A stretch of 64,000 bases of DNA from Homalodisca vitripennis (GCF_021130785.1 NC_060213.1:131392001-131456000), one strand, 5' to 3'. Positions 12,894-23,236 are shown, counted from the stretch's first letter. The notes: generated from the sequence alone by a model not told the origin. Numbers and translations: made by a program.

Positions 12894-13540
12894 AGAGCTC
12901 TTTTCCAAACACTGCTAAGTCCATTTTGTTATAAATTGAGTTGCTATCACTACATTATTAAACATTCACAGCTCTACTATGCATTATAATAATTTTTTCC
13001 TAAACCCTCTTAGTCACATTTATTTTAATAAAATAAAAACAGATTTTTTTCCAAAACTTATCTAGGTCCCTCAGAGGTTTTTTCCAAAACCCACCATGTC
13101 CAGAAGCATGCGCAATACAGGACAACAGCTGACTGACTCAAGCTATTATGCGGTATAGCAGTAATAAACATAACCTCACTTGTTGATGTTTTAAGCTGCC
13201 AGTGTGTTGCATTTATGTTTCCAGTTTTTAAGTATATTCTTTTAAAACTTTAGTATGAGTGATTTTGATTTAGAAGGGCTTATAAGCCCTCAAGTTGTGC
13301 TTCCAGGACGAGGTAGAAGTGCTTCCTTGGACTTACCTGTGTTTGGAAAAAAGCCTTCTCAAAAATTGACTTCATTCATTTAAATTTTAAAAAATCAGTG
13401 TTTTCAAATATTTAAATAAGTAAGTACTTCTTTTAACTTAATATAGTGCATAGTAATCTGATAAATGAGCGGTTGTTCAAAAAACGGGTTTCCTGAAAAA
13501 TTACCTTTTTGGACGTAGCAGGTTTTGGAAAAAGTGCTCT
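12894..13540. mobile_element. 0.65-kb element with inverted ends and a short ORF
   Basis: The left end AGAGCTCTTTTCCAAACACT, GCTAAGTCCA (12894-12923) is matched in inverse by the right end GGACGTAGCAGGTTTTGGAA, AAAGTGCTCT (13511-13540). Two more CCAAAA copies of the motif lie inside near 13050 and 13085. The interior holds a 42-codon open frame. Direct repeats lie outside both ends. This looks like an unclassified small DNA element or a relic carrying captured sequence. I do not recognise the family and see no obvious target duplication. Confidence 0.45.
13255..13383 (+). CDS. 42-residue hypothetical peptide inside a small element
   Basis: An open frame from ATG at 13255 to TAA at 13383 begins MSDFDLEGLISPQ and ends KKPSQKLTSFI. 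It has a balanced residue mix (acidic N-terminus, Gly/Arg/Ser centre, basic C-terminal part) unlike the Lys/Asn/Ile/Phe-rich chance frames nearby. It has no membrane segment and no motif I recognise. An NRF1-like GCATGCGCA (about 13106) and untranslated sequence lie upstream. It could be a true small protein, the last exon of a gene or processed transcript, or chance. No homology evidence is available. Confidence 0.25.
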   Translation: MSDFDLEGLISPQVVLPGRGRSASLDLPVFGKKPSQKLTSFI

Positions 13541-13554
13541 AACCTAAAGTTTAA

Positions 13555-13725
13555 TAATAAATTTTATTAACTTTAGAATAATCAGTTTTTACGTTGTTAT
13601 AGGTAACAGGAATACAACACTTGTGAGTGTTATTGAATCTGCTGTATTTTTTCTGTTGACACCCCTTAGAATGCCCTTGTTTTGCACACATAGTTTACTT
13701 GCAAAATATAATTTTTTAATGCGGG
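13555..13725 (+). repeat. direct repeat, right copy
   Basis: Diverged partner of 12697-12870. It shares the order TTAGAA, AGTTTTTACGTTGTTA, ATAGGTAA, TTTTCTGTTGACA and CATAGTTTACTTGCAAAAT. The 88-codon frame at 13623-13889 begins within it and is not supported as coding. Confidence 0.7.
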
Positions 13726-13739
13726 TTGATTTAACATTG

Positions 13740-14183
13740 ATTTTCAATATCTCGAAAATCAACGAAGGTAAAGGCTTCCGGTTTGGGAGGAAATTTGTAT
13801 CCTTTTTGAAATATATTGTAAAGAGTAAAGTACTGGAAAATTTTGAGTTGGGGACACCCCCTCAGAAGGATGATTTTCGAAAATTTTAAATACGCACGTT
13901 AAAGTAGTTTATGTTTTAGGAACACTCTGAGTTTCATTTCTGTAACTTTAACGGATACGAAATTAGCATGGGGATAGACTTCATCAGCTCCAGTCTATAG
14001 CATGTCTGGATTGTCTGGACGGTCGAACTCTGGTCCTCGCTGTCTGTCTAGGGAAGAGAATGGCTCTGACACAGTTCGCTGTGTTCTCTCGCTTTCCATC
14101 AATCCTGCTATCAATTATAATTTTAAATACGCATTACAATAATATTGAGCCACTTAGCAAATCAAGATAGGTGCTTATGGAAG
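13740..14183. other. spacer, no gene seen
   Basis: Mixed composition. A slightly GC-richer piece around 13970-14100 has repeated CTGTCT/TCTGG words but no clear repeat or gene signal. Confidence 0.5.
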
Positions 14184-14280
14184 GATAATGGGATTTCGGA
14201 CATTTGCCATTGTTATATGTTACATTATCTGTTATATTTTGTAACATGTAACGATGGCACATGTCCGAAATCCTATTATC
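14184..14280. mobile_element. short palindromic MITE, family A subtype
   Basis: GATAATGGGATTTCGGACAT, then TTGCCATTGTTATATGTTA, pairs with TAACATGTAACGATGGCA, then ATGTCCGAAATCCTATTATC. The arms are about 40 bp around a short AT centre. The GGATTTCGGACAT core links it to the longer family-A elements, though GATAAT replaces the GAAGGAAAC end. Confidence 0.8.
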
Positions 14281-14639
14281 TTTTTCACCAAAGCTAGCTT
14301 AGCACAACGACTGTTTTCCTCATTTTAGAGTTCTTAGTGTTTCCTGAAATAGTTCCTACGCAACTTATTTATTCATTATTTCCGCTACTGACTAGCAGAC
14401 AACGTTTTAGTAAACATCTTCTCTCAAATTCTCTCTTTTAAAATCTCTCAAATTAAAAATAAAAATAATTAAGTTTTTCCCAACAGCAACACAATTAATT
14501 GTGGTATTAGTACGCGAACCCAATTATATGGCGGCTTAAAAATAGTTTACAAAGTAACGCCTCATTTTGATAACAGATTTTCTTTATAGATATTTGCTCC
14601 AAAATATGTTAAAAGCTGAGTGTTGCAGTGTACAAGCAG

Positions 14640-15345
14640 CTTGTTAATCAATAGCTTATAATCCAGTCAATGGGGGTAAAAAAAGGTGTAAACTGTCTGT
14701 CACAATTATCGCATACAACACGTCAAAATTTGGATTTAGGTTATAATTATACTCTTTTTTAAAGTCTTCCCTGTGCCGAGAGTTGCTTTTTCCCTAAGGG
14801 TGAACACCAATTCTTTTCTGGAATGAGCATTTTTCATCGAAAATAAGTGCGGAAATCGATAAATTGACTGATTCCAAGCAAGTTTTGTTCTATGAAGTTT
14901 TTTTCTGAAAGTAAATACTTTTCGAGTTATTCGCAAGTAAAATTGTCATTTTTAGGCAACAAATCGCGTTTTCAGACGGTATTCCGCTAATAACCAGAAA
15001 AATGTGCAGTTAATTGAAAAATGGTTTTCTGGGAAACTACGGTAATAAAGCGAAACGTTTTCAGACGGTTTTTTGCGACTTAGTTGAACTGTCAATTATA
15101 TACAGGGTGTCCCACGAGTAACCCGAAAAACTTCTCAGGCGGTTTCCTTTCATCAAAATAATGAAAAAAGTTCATATAAACATATGTCAGAAAACGGTCG
15201 TATCGCTTCGCAATCGAGACCCGAGAAGGGGGTGGAATCCACCCCCAGGGGAAAAGCAGCCCCCGTTACAGGGTAGACTTTGAAATAGGGGACAAGCAGA
15301 ATCAAAATTTTTCGAAAATCTGTGCTGTGTGGTATAAAATACACG
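14640..15345. mobile_element. unclassified repeat with TACAGGGTGTCCC signature
   Basis: TACAGGGTGTCCCACGAGTA starts at about 15101. It is preceded by TTTTCGAGTTATTCGCAAGT (about 14915) and followed by a GC-rich block with the palindromic GGTGGAATCCACCC. ACAGGGTGTCCC next to TTCGAGTTATT is a recurrent combination in dispersed insect repeats. Minus-strand frames (14736-14936 and 15153-15344) carry no motif I can name. Boundaries are uncertain. Confidence 0.45.
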
Positions 15346-15349
15346 GGAA

Positions 15350-15940
15350 AATCATCATTAACTGGATTATTATGAGCATCGGTCCTATGGTGGTGGACGC
15401 ATTTACTTAATTTACTTTAATTTACTTAACTATTTATTTCTTAATATTGATACTTCCCCTTCACTTAATATATACATCCTTGCATTTTATTTAATAACAC
15501 AACAGCAAACATACCGGGTTTGTTGTTTGATGAATCATCCAAATTATTTAGTTTATTCTTTTTATTTAGTACGTTATTGTTTGATGATCCTGAATTTTTA
15601 ATAAACATACCATCCATCCTTAGTCTAACAAGTTAATATTTTGAATGTTATTTATATTAGTTGTTACAATGCTTCTTGATATTATTTAAACGTTTATCAA
15701 CGTATAAAGAAAACAACGTTAATGGGTTTTATTCGGCAATAATTATCCTACACACTGGTGCACAGACTTCTCGGGGTTAACATTCTTCTTATATTCTTCG
15801 TATAGCATATTATACGAGCATGTTGTTTTCGAGAATAATTCGATTTTCCACCGGTTATTATCTCACTGTGCAATACTTGGAACTCTCCTGTGAGGTATTT
15901 TTAGTAGCGAAGGTAGGACGGTTTTGTCGAGCCCAAAACC
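15350..15940. other. AT-rich spacer, no gene seen
   Basis: A long AT-rich stretch with no frame, repeat or RNA gene I can support. It becomes GC-richer towards 15900. Confidence 0.5.
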
Positions 15941-15949
15941 CACGCCCTA

Positions 15950-16160
15950 CCGCAGGCACGCAGCTTACCACACTCGCTCACAGATAACCACAGTAGGGGG
16001 GACAGCGTGGCCGCAGACTGTGGTCCAGGAAGCCGCCCAACTCCGCCCTGCCCCGCCTGACTGCCTCAGGACCAGATCATTATCTGAGGTCGACTAATGA
16101 CCTTGGATCATCAAAGCCTACCTGACTGTACAGTTTTTACAGCTACCTCGGTGGGGCGGA
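15950..16160 (-). promoter_or_regulatory. GC-rich island, possible minus-strand promoter and 5' exon
   Basis: The plus strand reads CCCAACTCCGCCCTGCCCCG, which on the minus strand is a run of GC boxes (GGGGCAGGGCGGAGTTGGGC). Downstream on the minus strand is a donor-like GAGTGTG|GTAAGCTG, with the exon ending at 15969. As with the 10.0-kb island, this suggests an untranslated first exon of a minus-strand gene, but no partner exon or protein is visible. A GC-rich repeat remains possible. Confidence 0.3.
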
Positions 16161-16263
16161 ACTGAGAGGAGATTTAGGGATTTTCCTCGTCAGTCGTAGT
16201 TCATGACTAGCCGTTCAGCGTTACTTCTTATAAATGTTGGCTCGATCACTTAAAATGGATTGT

Positions 16264-16289
16264 ACGACTCAAGCATATTTTTGAGTCGT
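16264..16289. other. 9-bp inverted repeat (hairpin)
   Basis: ACGACTCAA and TTGAGTCGT are separated by 8 bases. No run of T follows that would mark a polymerase III terminator. The function is unknown and it may be chance. Confidence 0.4.
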
Positions 16290-16408
16290 GTTTCTGTAGC
16301 CAGCATCGTAATCTGGGTACTGAACCCATATAAACTGTGGTAGAGCCTGGTTTACGAAGTAAAGTACCAAGGAATTCCAGAGAACTCGTCATCCATCTTC
16401 CTTTATTT

Positions 16409-16545
16409 TGCGCGCTCTCTCTCTCCCTCCCTCCCTCCCTCTCGCTCCATCTCACTCCCTCCCTCCCTCTCGCTCCATCTCACTCCCTCTCTCTCCTCCC
16501 TCTCTCTCATCTCCCCCTCTCCCCCCCTCTCTCTTCATTTGTAAA
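16409..16545. repeat. (CT)n/(CCCT)n polypyrimidine tract
   Basis: About 130 bases are nearly pure C and T on the plus strand, built of CTCT, CCCTCCCT and a CTCGCTCCATCTCACT motif that appears twice. Overlapping plus-strand frames (16337-16558 and 16408-16608) are Ser/Leu/Pro-rich by-products of the repeat. Confidence 0.9.
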
Positions 16546-16559
16546 AATTTTCATGTAGA

Positions 16560-17205
16560 TATAATTTGTAAGGAAATTAATAATCTCCTCCAATGCAATG
16601 GTCAATGATGAAATTCCTTTAAAATTTCAAAATATTGTTTATAACGAAATAAAGCATTTTCTATGTTTTTAAGTTTTCACTCACCAGTGAATAGACATTT
16701 ACAATTACATTAACATTTTTCTTATTCTGGCCTGAACCGTAAGTGACAATAGATTTGGACAAAGTTACGATAGTTTTACCACACTCTATATTAAGGATGC
16801 ACGTGTCATAGTGGCAATCCAAACTCTCAAGGATACATCAATATTTGGAAAAAGTCATGAAAAAAAATAGTGACAGAAGGCAACATTTCAAATTGATTTC
16901 TACGACCGGAATACTCGACCGTAACTATCTCTCTCACAGAGAAATCCCACTTCTCTCAACCGTCACTCAAGGGTTGACTCGTAACCGAAATATATTCTGG
17001 AAGTGAAAGGGGAGGGTTTTAACACACATTGTCACAGAGTTTTCAAGTAGTGCATATTCCAGGCTAAGATCTATTAACCCTGGTATAGTTGATTGAAGAA
17101 ATCAGTTAACTGTTGAAACAAATCGCTTCATCGGCTTATTTAATCGTAATCTTAGAGTAAGGAAAGCCTTATTGGCTAGTTTAATATTCCAACCTCTTAA
17201 TTAGT
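16560..17205. other. spacer, no gene seen
   Basis: AT-rich with a more balanced part around 16860-17000. No frame longer than 60 codons and no recognisable repeat. Confidence 0.5.
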
Positions 17206-17211
17206 AAAATT

Positions 17212-18252
17212 AATTATGGGATTTTGGTACCGGCTCTCTGTGAAGGTGAAATCCAGTTCCATCTTGTATTACAATCTTAATAATTGCACTAATCTTTTAA
17301 TCCCTAATTGGTTGAACAAAAGTGGAAAATGCAAAAAGCCATGAAAAGTCTAATTAAAAAGTCGGAATCCAAAGTTTGACGTTGGTGGCATTTAGACTCT
17401 TTTGAATATGCGATGGGTAGACACAACATCCAATTCTAAACAGCACCTGTAGATTCCGCAGTTAATTTATTTTGCCTATTTCAGTTAACGTAGATACCAT
17501 TAGTGCCTTCAAGGGACCTTAAAGTGTTTGTAATTCCTTCAATAAATCATGAGACAGTTCCCAATTTTACAAAAATTTGCATTCTGAGACAAAAAAGTGA
17601 TCTTTATCTTACTTGTTCGTAAATATTATTTCACTGTAAGACTGTTTAAGTTCACTCTATTGGTAATTATATCTGATTTTTTTCACTTATCTCAACTTCC
17701 TCCAACTGCTGGAACACATCCTGGAGCCAGTAGGATGAAGAATTAGTAAGAAGAATTATGGGATTTGAGTTCCGGCTGTCTATGATGGTGAAGTCCATCG
17801 CCCTGTACGTAATGTATGCACTTATATTTTAATCACAAATTTGTGATGATTTGTACGTAATAAAGTGGAAAAATGCAAAAATATAAGAAAAGACTGATTA
17901 ACAAGTGGGATCCAAAAGTTGACATCGTGGCCTCTAGACTCTTCTGAATATCCAATCCAATCTTTTGGACACAATATCCGTAGTAAATTTATTTTGCATA
18001 TTTAATTTAACCTAGATACCATTAGTGCCTCCAAGGAATCTTAAAGTTTTTATGATGCCTTTAAGAAATCATGACACGATTCTCAATTCTACAAAAAATT
18101 TGCACTCTGAGACAAAAAGTGATCTTTCTTTTACTTGTGCGTAAAGATCATTCCACTTCAGAATTTACTGGTTACGTTACATCTGATTTTAAGGATCACC
18201 CATCAAACTTGCCTCCTACTGCTGGAGCACATCCTGGAGCCACTAGGATGCC
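17212..18252 (+). repeat. two-copy tandem duplication, about 520-540 bp
   Basis: Unit 1 (17212-17746) and unit 2 (17755-18252) share, in order, ATTATGGGATTT, TACCGGCT/TTCCGGCT, AATGCAAAAA, AAAGTTGAC or AAGTTTGAC, AGATACCATTAGTGCCT, AATCATGA and CACATCCTGGAGCCA-TAGGATG. Unit 2 begins directly after the TAGGATG end of unit 1. Many substitutions separate them. Both units close in CTGGAGCCAxTAGGATG, and the GC-rich block at 18250 follows only the second. Confidence 0.8.
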
Positions 18253-18590
18253 CGGGGAAGATCTCTCGTTCTCCGGTCGTGCCCGAAGACATGGCGCACA
18301 GCCGCAGAAGCCTACGGAGAAAGTACCGCGCTTGCGCTTCCACTTTCACCCCCGCTCGGGAACAAACGGAGGCCGGGAAGATCGGCAGCACGCCGCCGTA
18401 ATTGACTGGGAAATTATTAATTCGATCACGGAATATTAGCGGAGTCGTGACGACTCTCTGTGGTGACACTTCGTCGTTTCACGCCACCAGATTGCCCAAG
18501 CGGGTTGCCACATCAAGGAACTCCTCCGAGTTGATGAGGAAGATTATGTACGCGACCGGTAAAGTAATTCTGCGAATCATCCTGCTCTAA
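18253..18590 (+). other. GC-rich block, candidate exon or conserved element
   Basis: This is sharply GC-richer than its surroundings. Plus-strand frames overlap it (18071-18439, 18135-18401, 18402-18590), one containing MAHSRRSLRRKYRACA, and a minus frame lies at 18203-18469. None resembles a family I know and they conflict with each other, so coding is not established. ATTATTAATTCGATCACGGA at about 18412 resembles the homeodomain-site-rich words of conserved enhancers. The choice between exon, enhancer and transposon fragment is open. Confidence 0.25.
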
Positions 18591-18860
18591 TGTGATGTTC
18601 TAAGCGTATTTGCTTCTGCGGGAACTTTACCATTTATTAGTTCACTACTTCGTTGTTATGGCAAGTACGGACCGTTTTAAGTGACACAAGTAGTACTTAT
18701 CAAAGACAAAGTCAGATCCCAAAAGGATGACCGAGCTCTATGAGCTTTCTAATCCCAAAAGGGTCAAAGAAAGTGTAAGATTTGCAAAATGCGGTAATTT
18801 GGCAAGATAATGTTATTGTTTACTTTTCACCCTCCACATCCTGTCCTAAGGAGTATGTAT

Positions 18861-19370
18861 TGTGAAGGAAACAGGATTTTCCGGATTTGCCATCGTTAAA
18901 TGAAACAAGAAATCAGTAATACTACGTTTCGAGATCTGCAATCTAACCTCTTCTTCAGGTAAAGAACTAACCTAATACATAATTACAAACTAGGTAATTC
19001 AGTCGTAGGTGGTTAGTAGACGAATGAAGACGTATTGTGACCTGTGTTCCGTAGTTCAGTTTTAATGATTAGTGTTGTGTATAGTTTTTTTTATTAAGTC
19101 CATGTTTATAGAGTTTGTGAAGTTGACAAACAACATGGTGGTTGGGATTCCTGACTTAGGCGTGCCACAATGCTTTGGTAAGATTTGTTTATTTTAACCT
19201 AGTTTTAAATTATATATTAGGTTAGTTATTTACCTGAAGGAGAGATCAGATTACAGATATCGAAACGTAGTGTTACTGATTTCTTGTTTCACTGAACGAT
19301 GGTAAATGTCCGGAAAATCCTGTTTCCTTCACAATCCTTCCATCGTCAAAAATAACCTTAAAACAAAGAG
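18861..19370. mobile_element. full-length family-A element with long inverted arms
   Basis: The left arm begins TGTGAAGGAAACAGGATTTT at 18861 and runs through CCATCGTTAAATGAAACAAG, AATCAGTAATACTACGTTTC and CTCTTCTTCAGGTAAAGAAC. The right arm (about 19215-19333) is its inverse, from GTTATTTACCTGAAGGAGAG to TCCTGTTTCCTTCACA, then CAATCCTTCCATCGTC and an AACCTTAAAACAAAG tail. Arms are about 120 bp and the interior about 240 bp, with no long frame. The interior GCGTGCCACAATGCTTTGG block also occurs at about 38030 and 62180. This is probably a non-autonomous DNA transposon, and the best reference copy in the window. Confidence 0.85.
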
Positions 19371-19679
19371 TATGTATTGAACCAAATTAAAAAAATAGCA
19401 CTATCGAATCGAGAGAACATGATAGTTTTTAATTCACCAAAATGTTTAACAGTAAATAGTTTATTTGTATGTTGCTACAAACAGATATTAATTGTTTCAT
19501 TCTCTCTTTTTATAAAATATATAGGCTGCTGTCGCATTCACATTTATACGAGCTCACAACTATTTTCTGTCATTATATTATAATATATCGATAATTCAAG
19601 TATAAAGTCAAATATTTTACAATTTTTTTCCGAAGTAACTGGATGAACGGGGAACTATTGTCGCATTAACCCTACATTA

Positions 19680-19740
19680 TAATAATTAATAGCTGAGCGT
19701 TAGCGAAGCTTATCACTACAGGGGCTGTCTGTCTATCCAC
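19680..19740. repeat. dispersed repeat fragment (GCTGAGCGTTAGCGAAGC)
   Basis: AGCTGAGCGTTAGCGAAGCT at about 19690 has relatives at 19954 (GGCTGAGCGTTAGTGAAC), at 32970 in inverse (TTTGCTAACGCTCAGCTAAA) and at 33501 (TTGGCTAACGCTCGACCAA), with further copies in the second duplicate. It is a short word shared by several unrelated-looking repeats, so it is probably a transposon terminus. Confidence 0.5.
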
Positions 19741-19770
19741 GTGATATCTAAAAAACGAACTGACCTGTAA

Positions 19771-19885
19771 GAAGGATATTAGGCTTTCTGATATTTGTCA
19801 TCGTTGTTTATTACAAAGGAAGTATAAGATTACATTTCGAGTATGGAAATCTACCCTCTTCTTCAGATGGCTTTCAGATTTGAAA
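19771..19885 (+). mobile_element. family-A element, left-end fragment
   Basis: GAAGGATATTAGGCTTTCTG, ATATTTGTCATCGTTG, TTACATTTCGAGTATGG and CTACCCTCTTCTTCAGATGG match the left-end order of the family. The right end is missing. Confidence 0.65.
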
Positions 19886-19899
19886 TGTGTCATTTCTAT

Positions 19900-21480
19900 A
19901 TAGGCTATATTGAATTTGATAATGGTGTAGGAGGAGGTCACTCCATGGGATTTGGCTGAGCGTTAGTGAACATTTTTACATTGACCTTATGGGTAGTGAT
20001 GGTGGTGACGGGAAAATTTCTGAATAAAAGAATTGTAAACAGACTTAAATCTTATGACATTTTCAAACGACGTAACCGTATTTTTACATTTCATGCACGT
20101 GTTAGGGTTTTTGAGAGTTTGCTGTATTTTTCGTATAAATTGACAATTTAGAAATAGCAAGCCGCACCCCAGAGGAAAAAGATATAATAAGTTTTATTCA
20201 TAGATATGTTTTTGTCATATACACGTAATAGTTACATGATATATTCATTACGACTTAATCTGTATTCTATTCAAATCAATGACAATTTAATTCATGGTTT
20301 TATAAAGTTTTGTACATATCGTTAAAAGTGTTAAACAATGATTAAAACAGTACCGTATGTATGTTGGATTATTTTTACAGCTCTTTTCAAATCACATTAA
20401 ATTGGATTTGATATTTCTGAAATATATTTTTCTAACTTCTGCTATCTGTAAAAAACGTAAAATATAATATTGGAACGAATTTAAAACATCAATAATTTTT
20501 GCCCGCTTTTAGGAAATAGTTGCTCTACTGTGCGGCGCGCTATTGCAATCTTCATTTTTTAAAGTATGAAGTATTTTCATAGTACATAAACAAATTAAAA
20601 TATAACAGAAAAAGTTTCCACTTTTATTTTAATGTAGCTTCTTTAATAGTATGTTGTTTTACTTCCCTGTATTTCTCCGTGTACGCAAACTAATGGGCTT
20701 CTATAGCCTTCGGCAATGTGGACCGCTGACAACGTGGACCACTGACAAAATGGACCACAAAACAGGTAATTTAATTGTGTTTTACTGTGTTCTCCAGTGT
20801 CAACAACCTGTATACCTCATATTTAAGTGCAACATGTTTGTGGAATACATTTTTAGTAGAAATAGAGATAAATAAATTCCTAAAATATTTGCTATAATAA
20901 AAGATACTTGGTCTACTTCAACAGGCTTTCTGTCAATGTTGTTCATAACAACAAACACAAGAAACCCTGAATGAGTTAATAAGGTTGATTTTACAGTATT
21001 ATTCCACTACCTTCTGGACGATAAAATTATTAGATCCGGATGTTGCCACTTGTGTAGCTTACACATGTGTGAAAATTTGCAAACAAGTTCAAATATAGAT
21101 AGGCATATACCATAACAATTCCTCGTTGGTTTCATACTGACATTTGGTATATTAATTTTCATAACGTCAATTCCTAACAAACTTATAAAAAACTACAGTA
21201 ATTTCTTAGTGGTCCAAAAAATCATAATTATATAGATCATCTGGAAGAGAACAAACATTACACTGGCTGAGAAATGACTGGCTCAAACTGATTACATTCA
21301 TAACTCCCAAAGGAATCTTTCCACGTTTCCGAGCGAGATTCCAACAGTATTTACGTTTTTACCTCGAGATTTCCGCTATCATTTATTCCTAAGTTAATTA
21401 TTTTATCAAGAAACCGAGAGGTGGTTATGAATTAAATTCCCTGCTGAATTCTGAAGGTGTTTTTGTTCTTTGTTAATTAC
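19900..21480. other. AT-rich intergenic DNA, no gene seen
   Basis: Chance frames at 19966-20151 and 20651-20875 have no motifs. Three imperfect copies of TGGACC-ACTGACAA occur at 20721-20757 (a 15-18 bp micro-repeat). Nothing else is supported. Confidence 0.5.
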
Positions 21481-21496
21481 CCCAGTAATGACGGTG

Positions 21497-21538
21497 TGGG
21501 GTGCGGGTTGCGGGGTGGTGGGGGGTTGGGGGGTGGGG
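21497..21538 (+). other. G-quadruplex-type G tract
   Basis: The plus strand carries successive G runs of 4, 3, 4, 6, 6 and 4 separated by short T/G/C linkers over 42 bases. This satisfies the usual four-run G4 pattern several times over. It stands alone in AT-rich DNA and is not a telomeric repeat. Confidence 0.8.
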
Positions 21539-21770
21539 TTGAACGACAAGGTAAAGATTGTCAGACAATTGAACATTTTTCAACCGGGTCTGATTTCAAT
21601 TCAGAACCAGGAGTGTTCTTCTAATTTAATTTAATAACATCGCTTTCTTATTGGTCATTTTAAATCGTGCGGTGAAAATGTAATTGTTAATAATTACGTA
21701 CGCATAGTACTTTTCTCCTTATCACATTATATGTTATATACACAGATTTCTTTTCATAACCCAGAATACT

Positions 21771-22045
21771 TATGGTTACAATTTGCATATTTAAATTGTT
21801 GTTTATTCAAAAATTCAACAATATAACAGGTGAATACAAAAAAATAATGAATTGTTGAATTTATTCACACGTTGTAATAATGCAGGTTAGATTATGTGCA
21901 TTAAAATAGTTATGGTTAAAATTTGCATATTTAAATGGTTGTTTATTCAAAAATTCAACAATATAACAGGTGAATATAAAACAATAATAAATTGTTGAAT
22001 TTGTTCACACGTTGTAACATTGGAGGATAGATTATGTTCATTAGG
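21771..22045 (+). repeat. two-copy tandem repeat, 140 bp
   Basis: Copies start at 21771 and 21911 with TATGGTTA-AATTTGCATATT. They share TTGTTTATTCAAAAATTCAA, CAATATAACAGGTGAATA and TTCACACGTTGTAA. Inside each copy ATTCAACAATATAACAGGTGAAT is partly mirrored by ATTGTTGAATTTATTCAC, so each unit can fold. Copies are about 90% alike. Confidence 0.85.
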
Positions 22046-22049
22046 ATTG

Positions 22050-22440
22050 CTCAAAGGGCGTTTCTATCCTAATATGCAGTAAATAATACATTTGGACATG
22101 TTTTATTGTACATCAATTCGTAGATTCCTATGAGGAAATGAACTTTTCGTTAGTTAAATTTGTGAAACTTGGTTCCCATTTTAGTAACTTTAAAATATAA
22201 CCCTACAGAAAATGGAAAAATTAGGAAGTTTTAAGAAACTTACATATCAGTATATTAAAAATCTTGAGGGGGTGTCTCTCAAAAGAGGAGTTCTGTTATA
22301 TAAATTTCAAATGTTCCTCTTTTCATAAATTATTAAAAATAATCACAAAACAAGATCTTTATTACTATGCTTTTCTAGGTATCCGAGAACGTTGAATATT
22401 AAAAGATGCCATGGTTCTTTTTCAAGATAAAACACTAAAG
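22050..22440. other. spacer, no gene seen
   Basis: AT-rich with no frame or repeat of note. Confidence 0.5.
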
Positions 22441-22444
22441 AATT

Positions 22445-23236
22445 TATTTGATTTATTTATTTATTCAATTGTTTTATACAGTTTGGCCTCGCCAAGTTAC
22501 ATAAAAAACTTTTCGGCGAGGTCCACCGATATTTCCTTACTTCTACTGTTCCACTTCTACTGGTAATAACGTCTTTAATAAGTTGTATCGCTTAAATCAA
22601 TTCACGAAATTAAAATACTAATGATGATTTATTTGCGGTTTAGGGCAGGCATCATGTTTCTATTTATATTTGGCAAGTGTATGAATACGGTTAGAACTTA
22701 ATATAACAATAACAATAAAATAATATAACGATTACATAACGAAAACAATATAAATTAAATAACATGGTTTGATATTTGAAAATAATTCTTCTAATAATAA
22801 TAACAATATATTCTTTTAGGAGTTCAGTGTTATGAAATACGTGCATACATGTCTGATTTTGTTCCTCTTTGTCTGTCTCCAGTTGTGTGCAGTAGTGTCG
22901 TCTGGTCGAAACAGTTTCTGCTAATCGTGTGTAGTTAGGTTATGTTTTGTTTTTGAGTTATGTTTGCTGACTGAGTGAAGTAGATTTTGGTCGCTTTTTC
23001 GTGGTCAGTGGATAATGTAGTGTGAATAAACAACAGTGTAGCACAGTGAGAGTGAATCTGTGTAATGAAAATAGTTTTGAGTGTTGTGCAGTGTAGTGGA
23101 ATGTAGGTGCAGGCTAGTGGAGATTGGGCCAGGCTAGGCCTATTCCTAAGACATCTACAAATGGTAAGTTTTGTCTTTATAGTTTATATAGAGGTCTAGT
23201 TGCACTTAACCAAATGTAGGCTGACTATTCAAACTA
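22445..23236 (-). mobile_element. LINE 3' untranslated region and tail
   Basis: Read on the minus strand, the sequence after the stop codon at 23234-23236 runs to a hairpin (22487-22521) and then to a microsatellite tail of AAAT units (22445-22470). A 3' stem-loop followed by a short tandem tail is typical of several LINE groups that prime without poly-A. The plus strand also shows an exon-like end, CTACAAATG|GTAAGT at 23161-23169, which is listed as a finding. Confidence 0.6.
22487..22521 (-). other. 3'-terminal LINE stem-loop
   Basis: CCTCGCC (22487-22493) and GGCGAGG (22515-22521) form a perfect GC-rich 7-bp stem in AT-rich DNA, next to the element tail. In LINE families with such hairpins the reverse transcriptase recognises this RNA structure. 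That role here is inferred from position. Confidence 0.6.

Noticed and set aside
16337..16608. Ser/Leu/Pro-rich plus-strand proteins
   Set aside because: By-products of the CT-rich simple repeat.
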